Origin: JASGMR01 sp963664675
GTDB lineage: Bacteria; Thermotogota; Thermotogae; Petrotogales; Kosmotogaceae
Assembly: GCA_963664675.2 (NCBI GenBank)
Contig: CAXXLB010000014.1
Coordinates: 124,001-188,000 of the forward strand
Length of the DNA stretch: 64,000 nucleotides
Direction: 5' to 3'
Shown here: piece after piece, positions 58,617 to 64,000 of the stretch
Numbering within the stretch: position 1 is the stretch's first letter
Layout: each line of letters starts with the position of its first letter
Program-made: the position numbers and the translations under genes
Notes under the pieces: generated by a model
What the model was told of the DNA's origin: nothing
The model's database searches: none
Seen by the model: only the letters and a program-made list of their open reading frames with translations

Positions 58617-59755
58617 ATAAATTCTCCATTTTTTATAAAGTAATCAATAATTTTTATTCCCGCATCTTTAATATTACCGAGACCAAAAAAAACCTTTTTT
58701 CTTTCATTTTCGAATTTTGTCATAAGATTCATATCCTTGTTTTTTAACAAATGTACTTTTTTCATGCCATTTTCATTCAATTTTTTGTTCGTGGTTAATT
58801 TATAACTTCCGGTTAAGAAAACTTCTTCGCATGGAAGCTCTGAAATTGCTTTTAACATTTCTTCCACTCTGAAAAACCGATCATCCCTGTTGTTCAAAAT
58901 AACTGAAAGAGAATATTGCGAAAGATCAATTTTTTCATTTATCCGTTTCCACAGATTGATAGTTGATTCATAATCATTTGCTGCAAATCCATTTATAAAA
59001 AGGTTATCACCGTTTTTTATTATCATTGTTGCTCCAACATCGGGAGTTACTTTCAAAATTCCCTCTTTTATGGTTTTTTCATCGATATTGAGTAATTTTG
59101 CCACCTCTACCGCACAGGAAACATTTTCCTCAAATTCCACATAAGGAAGTTCACTGACTATATTTTTCGTAAAAAGCGATTTGTCGGCGGTTATGAGTTT
59201 GTTGTTTTTCATTTCGCATATTTCCATGATTTGATGTATATATTTTTTTTCCGATGTGATTATTGTGGAATTTTCCGGAAATGAAAGACTCAACGAATCA
59301 AAAATACTGTCTTCGGTGTCTCCTAAAACATCCAGATGGTCTCTTCTGATGTTTGTTAAAACGAAAATATTTGCTCGTATTAATTTATTTTCAGAACAGA
59401 ATTGCATTTCTGGGTTTATTGCCATACATTCAAAAACAATCGCATCGGCTCTTTTTTTATATGCCTTGTCTATCATTACTTTCTGTTCAATTATTCTGGC
59501 GGGTCCCATTCTTCTGATATCGTTTTCGTCACCATTGAAATCAATTATTCTCGGTGCGGATCCGGTAGTTTTTCCGATAGTTTTAATTCCACTTTCTCTA
59601 AGTATTGAAGCAATTAACCTCGTTGTGGATGATTTTCCTCTTATGCCATTTACATGAATCCTGTATTTTATAGAGTTTCTATGTTTTCTGTAAATCCTGT
59701 ATTCAAATATCCCATAAACAATAATCAACATGGTCAAAAATAAAATGATAATCAT
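58613..59755 (-). CDS. pgsB: Poly-gamma-glutamate synthase PgsB
   Basis: CapB/PgsB family, a Mur-ligase-like amide ligase. One N-terminal membrane helix (1-18) precedes the P-loop HVNGIRGKSSTTRLIASILRESG and the Mur-like segments ECMAINPEMQFCSENKLIRANIFVLTNIRRDHLDVLGDTEDSI and SVILNNRDDRFFRVEEMLKAI. At 380 residues it matches the usual length. Its ends overlap pgsW and pgsC, so the three are translated together. The polymer made in this organism is not known; PgsB may couple glutamate or another amino acid. Confidence 0.92.
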   Translation of the reverse strand: MIIILFLTMLIIVYGIFEYRIYRKHRNSIKYRIHVNGIRGKSSTTRLIASILRESGIKTIGKTTGSAPRIIDFNGDENDIRRMGPARIIEQKVMIDKAYKKRADAIVFECMAINPEMQFCSENKLIRANIFVLTNIRRDHLDVLGDTEDSIFDSLSLSFPENSTIITSEKKYIHQIMEICEMKNNKLITADKSLFTKNIVSELPYVEFEENVSCAVEVAKLLNIDEKTIKEGILKVTPDVGATMIIKNGDNLFINGFAANDYESTINLWKRINEKIDLSQYSLSVILNNRDDRFFRVEEMLKAISELPCEEVFLTGSYKLTTNKKLNENGMKKVHLLKNKDMNLMTKFENERKKVFFGLGNIKDAGIKIIDYFIKNGEFI

Positions 59756-60837
59756 TTTTTTCTCCAGATAAATCCATAAATGAAAATTAAAAATAGTATA
59801 AAAATAATTGAACCAACGATCAAAAATGTGTTGTAGCTCTTCTGAAAATATATCTCGCTTTTTCCAATTCCTGGGAGAGGGACGGGATCGATGGAAATTC
59901 CATTTTTCAATGCCAGATCTATGATATTCAAAAGATGAATTACAGGAATTCCTCTATCCAGGTATTCGAAAATCAATCCCCTTTCGGGATCATCGCTTAT
60001 TTTTTCTTCGTAATGGACCGTGAGACCATTTGGGAAAGAAATCGATTCTGTGATGTTTCCAAAATTTGCGCTGGCTCCCCCAACATTTACAAAAGCTTTT
60101 ATATCTTTTTTATCATAAATTTCCATTCGTTTGGAAATACTTTCAACGAGGGAGGGTTCGTTTATGTAATTTTTTCCTGATGAAAGTGCTATTGAATCTA
60201 TTATATCGACCGAATCCGGAAAAAGCATTCCTGCAGCCTGGTCATGTACACCGCCTTTAGAGACAGCGACCAAACAATCACTTATAATATTATTTCCCAC
60301 AAGTTTATTATACATATCTAAGAATGTGAAATCTTCAAGATTTGCGCCATACATGGAAGAACCTATGGAATAAATAAATATCGGATTCAACTTCATACTT
60401 TCCGCAGCGCACATTACGGCAAGAGCGAGACTTGGAAATGAACCGCTTGAACCAACGGCTATATAATCTCCTTCTTTCAGTCCAAGATTATAAAAGTAAT
60501 CCACTATAAGAGCTGCAAAATCTGGATTTGTGGAGGTCCTTTTGGCGGATAAATCACCCAGCGTGGTTGTTAGTTTTGTAAACTCGCCACCAATCAAACC
60601 TGTTTTATTGGGATCCAGTTCGGTGTCAATTCCACCGAATCTTTCCAATTTAAAGTTTGAAATGATGTTTATACTTTTTTCCATTCTTTGAGCGGCATCA
60701 AACTGTACGGTATAATAATCCTTCTTTTTTATACCACCGGAAACAGATATCAAAATATAAAGAAGAATAGAGATACAAAAAATAAAAAAAATAAATTTAA
60801 AATTTTTAACTTTTACCCAGGGTTTAATAAATTTCAC
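59752..60837 (-). CDS. pgsW: Poly-gamma-glutamate system protein PgsW
   Basis: Membrane-bound protein with a helix at about residues 15-34 and another at the C-terminus (337-356), with an extracytoplasmic domain between them. TGLIGGEFTKLTTTLGDLSAKRTSTNPDFAALIVDYFYNLGLKEGDYIAVGSSGSFPSL and VGGASANFGN are typical of the PgsW family found beside pgsBC in Thermotogae, Fusobacteria and some Firmicutes. The function of PgsW is not established. GTG start at 60837 close after the preceding gene, no strong ribosome binding site. Confidence 0.85.
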   Translation of the reverse strand: MKFIKPWVKVKNFKFIFFIFCISILLYILISVSGGIKKKDYYTVQFDAAQRMEKSINIISNFKLERFGGIDTELDPNKTGLIGGEFTKLTTTLGDLSAKRTSTNPDFAALIVDYFYNLGLKEGDYIAVGSSGSFPSLALAVMCAAESMKLNPIFIYSIGSSMYGANLEDFTFLDMYNKLVGNNIISDCLVAVSKGGVHDQAAGMLFPDSVDIIDSIALSSGKNYINEPSLVESISKRMEIYDKKDIKAFVNVGGASANFGNITESISFPNGLTVHYEEKISDDPERGLIFEYLDRGIPVIHLLNIIDLALKNGISIDPVPLPGIGKSEIYFQKSYNTFLIVGSIIFILFLIFIYGFIWRKK

Positions 60838-60843
60838 ATTAAA

Positions 60844-61218
60844 TTATCGCCATTTACTCCATTCGAAATCCATTTTTTCATTGAGAACTTCTTCTCTATC
60901 TGGAAAACTCGTGATTTTTTTAGCCTCGTCAACCGACTTTAGAGTGTAATACTCTTTGTATAAAGAAAATACGCAAACCAGGGAAGCAGAATAATAATCG
61001 AATCTCATGCCACATTTACGGCATAGATTTGTTGATTTAATCGCTTCGTCGTAATTCACAATATCATTATACCTTCTGCAGAAGCAATGTATTCCGTCTT
61101 TAAGAAAAAAATTTATTGCAACCGGTTTAAAATTCTGAACTTTATGTAGATTAGTATCATCTAAAAATTTGTAATGTGCTTCTTTAAGTTTTTCTTTATA
61201 TAATGGTTCTTTATACAT
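60844..61218 (-). CDS. Small Cys-containing protein upstream of pgsW, unknown
   Basis: A 124-residue cytoplasmic protein. Two Cys clusters, HCFCRRY (about residue 58) and NLCRKCGMRFDYYSASLVC (about 77-95), suggest a metal site. The rest is Lys/Glu-rich helix. GAGGTGAATAAA precedes the ATG at 61218; the longer frame to 61389 has no ribosome binding site. It is seven bases from pgsW and probably co-transcribed, so it may be a regulator or accessory of the pgs operon. I do not recognise the family. Confidence 0.65.
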   Translation of the reverse strand: MYKEPLYKEKLKEAHYKFLDDTNLHKVQNFKPVAINFFLKDGIHCFCRRYNDIVNYDEAIKSTNLCRKCGMRFDYYSASLVCVFSLYKEYYTLKSVDEAKKITSFPDREEVLNEKMDFEWSKWR

Positions 61219-61292
61219 TTTATTCACCTCTTTATTACAATACAACTGTATAATATACCATAGATTATTATAATTAACGAGGAGGAATTTCA

Positions 61293-62990
61293 TTGAAAAA
61301 GGTTTATATTGCGGTATTATTTGTAATATTCTTATCAATAATTGGATTTGCGACAGAAGATGAATTGAATAGTTCTTATCTGGCAGCAAATATTCTAATG
61401 GGTGGTCAGAATATCGGCGAAGAGTATGGGATTACTTTAAATCAATACAATGACGTTATGGAAAGTACGATTTATTCTTTGGAATCACAGGGGACGGCGG
61501 TAGATGATTATTTTGATAATCAGGATATTCCAAGCAAAGTTGGACTTGGGTATTTCACAGTCATTTATCTTGGCAACGATCAAATAGCTAAATACTATGC
61601 AACACAGAATGGACTTCTGCCAGGTGAGGAGGAATTAAATTCTGCTGTTGATGAAATTTATAACTACAATGTTACCTCCGATGAAGTGGCATCACAGGTA
61701 ATAATCAATTATGGTTCAGTAGATGCATTTAAAGATATAATAAGAGATTCTGTACGAAGGGAAATGATAAATGAAAATGTAATGAATGCTGTTGTAAGCA
61801 TGGATACGGAAAAAATAAGGGAATATTTCAATGAGAATATTGATTCACTGAAAGGTTCCTATGAAAAAGCCAGTGCAAGACATATTCTCGTTGAAACAGA
61901 AGAAGAGGCGTTGAATGTGAAAAATATGGTAGAAAACGAGGAGTTATCTTTCACAGAAGCGGCTTCAAAATTTTCAATAGATACAGGTACTAAAGATAAT
62001 GGAGGGGATCTGGGAGAATTTTCAAGAGGACAGATGGTTCCGGAATTTTCCAATGCTGTTTTTGACTCGGAAATAGGTGTTATAACGAATCCCGTTAAAT
62101 CAGATTACGGATATCATTTAATTCTTGTAGATAACAAAACATCATTTGATACCCTTGAAGAATTTATGGAATTGGAAGCATATCCAGAATTTTTAGAAGG
62201 TTATAAAAATACCCAGTTTGAAAAATGGATCGTTCGGTATAAAAATGAGAAAGATTTTTCAATTGAAATTTTGATTCCGGATATAAAATTGTATGCAGAA
62301 TTTTTTAGCTCGGCTTCCAAACCGGAAAAAATCAGCGATTTTTATCAGGAAATTAAAAAGAAAGTATTCACAGACGATGGATCGATTAATGAAAATGCCA
62401 CCAATTTCGAATTGGTAACATATATTCAAGTTGCGGATATGAACGGTGAAAGTGACTCGAAAATTTATAATGACGTGGTATTAAAGCTTTATGAAAGACT
62501 TCCGGAAAATATCACGGTCGTTCAACTTGCTTACACTGCCTTCCCGGATTCTCCAGAGGTTATAGTGGGCTATGAAAGAATGAGACTCAATGATATTGAG
62601 TCAATTCTCTATGATCCAAATGCATTACAGCAATATTTCAACATGTATGGAAACCAGCTTATAGATCTGATATATTATATTCTGGATGGTATAACAGAAA
62701 ATGTTGATAAAATAGTCGATTCTAATGCCATGCCTGAAGTGCAGATAAAAGCTATTGATCTTGGGTTAGAGAGTTTAGAAATTTATTCTTTGCTCACGAA
62801 CAATCCCGGTGAAAAAATTCTTAATTACAATGCGGAAATAGAACTGCTTGAAAAAAAGCTCATATTGACCGGAGACGAAACTATTAATGAAATGATAAAT
62901 GAAGTTAATGGTTTAATTGAAGAAGCGAAAACATCAATTCAGGAAACAACTGAAGAATCCACTGATCTCACACCCGAAGCAACTAATTAA
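61293..62990 (+). CDS. Exported parvulin-type peptidyl-prolyl isomerase (PrsA/SurA-like)
   Basis: A signal peptide (1-20, ending IGFA) precedes a SurA_N-like helical region at about 25-190. A parvulin domain follows at 193-281: SARHILVETEEEA, AAXXXS-type SFTEAASKFSIDTGTKDNGGDLGEFSRGQMVPEFSNAVFDSEIG and SDYGYHLILVD. Residues 290-545 form a second helical region with TPR-like spacing, and a Glu/Thr-rich tail ends the protein. At 565 residues it is longer than PrsA (about 290) or SurA (430). A folding factor for exported or toga proteins is likely. TTG start at 61293, seven bases from GGAGG. Confidence 0.85.
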   Translation: MKKVYIAVLFVIFLSIIGFATEDELNSSYLAANILMGGQNIGEEYGITLNQYNDVMESTIYSLESQGTAVDDYFDNQDIPSKVGLGYFTVIYLGNDQIAKYYATQNGLLPGEEELNSAVDEIYNYNVTSDEVASQVIINYGSVDAFKDIIRDSVRREMINENVMNAVVSMDTEKIREYFNENIDSLKGSYEKASARHILVETEEEALNVKNMVENEELSFTEAASKFSIDTGTKDNGGDLGEFSRGQMVPEFSNAVFDSEIGVITNPVKSDYGYHLILVDNKTSFDTLEEFMELEAYPEFLEGYKNTQFEKWIVRYKNEKDFSIEILIPDIKLYAEFFSSASKPEKISDFYQEIKKKVFTDDGSINENATNFELVTYIQVADMNGESDSKIYNDVVLKLYERLPENITVVQLAYTAFPDSPEVIVGYERMRLNDIESILYDPNALQQYFNMYGNQLIDLIYYILDGITENVDKIVDSNAMPEVQIKAIDLGLESLEIYSLLTNNPGEKILNYNAEIELLEKKLILTGDETINEMINEVNGLIEEAKTSIQETTEESTDLTPEATN

Positions 62991-63008
62991 AAATAAATAA
63001 AAAATAAG

Positions 63009-63044
63009 AAGAGTCTGTAACATTATTTGTTGCAGACTCTTTTT
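63009..63044 (+). terminator. Terminator after the parvulin gene
   Basis: AAGAGTCTGTAAC (63009-63021) pairs with GTTGCAGACTCTT (63029-63041) with one G-U; thirteen pairs, seven-base loop, then T run. Confidence 0.9.
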
Positions 63045-63095
63045 ATGTTAAAATGAATTATCTATTTGTTTAAAATAATCAAAGGGGGGATGAAA

Positions 63096-63686
63096 GTGCA
63101 GAATTTCTTTAAAGTTGATTTGAAGAAATTGAAAAAGTTCTGGTTGTTAACACTTATTCTTGGAATAGTACTCATTGTTATCGGTTTCATAGCGTTACTT
63201 TTTCCATTGATTGCAGGATTGGAATTCACAATAATAATAGGAATCTTTTTCCTGGTATTCGGAGCAATTAACTTTGTAAGGGTCTTTACAAGAAAGGGTG
63301 TTAGTTCAAAGGTATTGAGTGGGATATTAGCGGTTGTCTTTGTAATTATGGGTATAATGCTTCTTTCGCATTTGCTTGCAGGTGAAATAGCATTGACATT
63401 GTTCATGGGAATAGTTTTCTTTGTGGATGGATTTTTTGGAATTTTTTCAGCTTTTGATTTAAAAAATGTAGGGAATTCAAGCTGGGGATGGTTTTTATTT
63501 AATGCTATTCTGAGCTTATTGTTGGGGATAATAATAATATGGCAATGGCCGTGGGGTTCATTGGTTCTTCCCGGAATTCTTTTCGCAATAATACTCATAT
63601 CAAACGGCTTCTCATTCACAATGCTTTCTCTCAGTGCAAAGGGAATTAAAGATACTATTGAAGAAAAAAAGACCGAAGCAAAGTAA
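63096..63686 (+). CDS. HdeD-like (DUF308) membrane protein
   Basis: About 196 residues with six hydrophobic helices in three repeated pairs of the DUF308/HdeD type. FWLLTLILGIVLIVIGFIALLFPL is the first, then IIIGIFFLVFGAINFVRVF, and WGWFLFNAILSLLLGIIIIWQWPWGS the fifth, with the P-x-x-A-like motif. HdeD acts in acid resistance in E. coli; the function elsewhere is unknown. Start: GTG at 63096 lies six bases from a GGGGGG run. The ATG at 63090 touches that run, and the TTG at 63066 would translate through it. Confidence 0.82.
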   Translation: MQNFFKVDLKKLKKFWLLTLILGIVLIVIGFIALLFPLIAGLEFTIIIGIFFLVFGAINFVRVFTRKGVSSKVLSGILAVVFVIMGIMLLSHLLAGEIALTLFMGIVFFVDGFFGIFSAFDLKNVGNSSWGWFLFNAILSLLLGIIIIWQWPWGSLVLPGILFAIILISNGFSFTMLSLSAKGIKDTIEEKKTEAK

Positions 63687-63714
63687 TTAATAATTAAATA
63701 TAATAAAAATTTTA

Positions 63715-63744
63715 AGGGAGATGTATTTTATCTCCCTATTTTTT
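63715..63744. terminator. Terminator between convergent genes near the right end
   Basis: AGGGAGAT (63715-63722) pairs with ATCTCCCT (63730-63737), seven-base loop, then A and six Ts on the plus strand. The TAG of the minus-strand gene lies in the right arm. Confidence 0.8.
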
Positions 63745-64000
63745 GTAAACATTCAAGATTTTCCCATAATATATGGTATGATAATCGTTTCCTTTGTAAA
63801 AAGTATTTATTAAATGATCGTTCAACAAATTAGGAATGAGAGGAGCCTTACCCACGATCTCACATTCATAATAAAGACCGCAGCCTTCAATAATTGGGCT
63901 CTGAACATTTTTTGACTTTCTTAACTTTAAAGAGCATTCTTTGAATTTATCATAATCTCTTCCAGATTTTGTTCCACAAAATATCAGTTCGTCTTTCAGA
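63736..64000 (-). CDS. Flavin reductase-like (flavoredoxin-type) protein, C-terminal part
   Basis: The frame is open from the right window edge to TAG at 63738-63736; 87 residues are visible. They read LIFCGTKSGRDYDKFKECSL, then VQSPIIEGCGLYYECEIVGK and a C-terminal GNDYHTIYYGKILNVYK. CGxxSGRDxDKF and the later PxIxEC-like segment with GDHxIxxGxI are the pattern of the flavin reductase / flavoredoxin family, FMN-binding split-barrel proteins. The match is good but the N-terminal FMN motifs are outside the window. The start is not visible. Confidence 0.75.
   Translation of the reverse strand, partial: LKDELIFCGTKSGRDYDKFKECSLKLRKSKNVQSPIIEGCGLYYECEIVGKAPLIPNLLNDHLINTFYKGNDYHTIYYGKILNVYKK

Noticed and set aside
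59256..59657. 133-codon plus-strand ORF inside pgsB
   Set aside because: Antisense shadow of pgsB, Leu/Ser/Ile-rich with no ribosome binding site.
1..64000. CRISPR arrays, IS elements, prophage or tRNA/rRNA genes
   Set aside because: No direct repeats with regular spacing, no transposase or integrase genes, and no tRNA-like T-arm in the intergenic gaps were seen on reading both strands.

Overview
The window is low-GC, gene-dense bacterial chromosome with short intergenic gaps, frequent ATGA/GTGA start-stop overlaps and strong GGAGG ribosome binding sites. Many starts are TTG. The gene content is a core bacterial set plus a PgsB/PgsC/PgsW cluster, a BMP-type nucleoside importer, hflK/hflC and a short RpoN. 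This fits a Thermotogota lineage, perhaps a mesophilic Petrotogales-like organism. That placement is inference from gene style and content, not from a database search. No plasmid, phage, IS element, CRISPR array, rRNA or tRNA was seen.

Layout. 1-963: 3' part of an iron alcohol dehydrogenase. 1351-7005: plus-strand operon (nnr, rpoN, thiN, glycerate kinase, amino-acid racemase). 7171-9475: GNAT acetyltransferase, xpt, D-amino-acid aminotransferase. 9504-18934: long minus-strand series (lipoprotein, CcdA/DsbD-like protein, beta-helix protein, two SYLF proteins, flavoprotein, AI-2E-type transporter, asparaginase, radical SAM). 19028-21242: clpX and tsaD. 21248-24323: minus-strand rpmH-rnpA-yidD-yidC-khpB-fmdB operon from a perfect consensus promoter. 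24471-30090: recN, HEAT-like protein, murB, hflK, hflC, IMPACT-family protein. 30117-31613: a small coiled-coil protein diverging from an M24-like protein that lacks metal ligands. 31804-36472: complete BMP/Nup-type ABC importer. 36479-40706: TrpX/TrpY/TrpZ-type ABC importer with two binding proteins. 40990-43088: esterase, gpmA, HAD hydrolase. 43085-50820: lgt, tig, phosphodiesterase, rpsB, rsfS, glmS, plsX, rpmF, DUF177. 51014-57251: secreted beta-propeller, secreted C69 dipeptidase, DUF6305-like protein, IT/DctM-type permease, a 50-residue membrane protein and a membrane-anchored AstE-like hydrolase. 57313-61218: pgsW-pgsB-pgsC with a SUMF1-like protein. 61293-64000: parvulin-type foldase, HdeD-like protein and the end of a flavin-reductase-like gene.

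The most interesting system is at 36479-40706. Each of the two substrate-binding-protein genes is preceded by its own promoter, a short leader peptide and an intrinsic terminator. The first leader has three consecutive Trp codons. The second has eight consecutive aromatic codons (Phe, Tyr, Phe, Tyr, Tyr, Phe, Trp, Trp). In both, a CCCTTTC-type segment just after the aromatic codons is exactly complementary to the 5' arm of the terminator, so it can act as antiterminator. This is the architecture of ribosome-mediated attenuation. It predicts that the importer carries aromatic amino acids, with one binding protein controlled by Trp and the other by all three. The two units look like a tandem duplication in which the control codons diverged.
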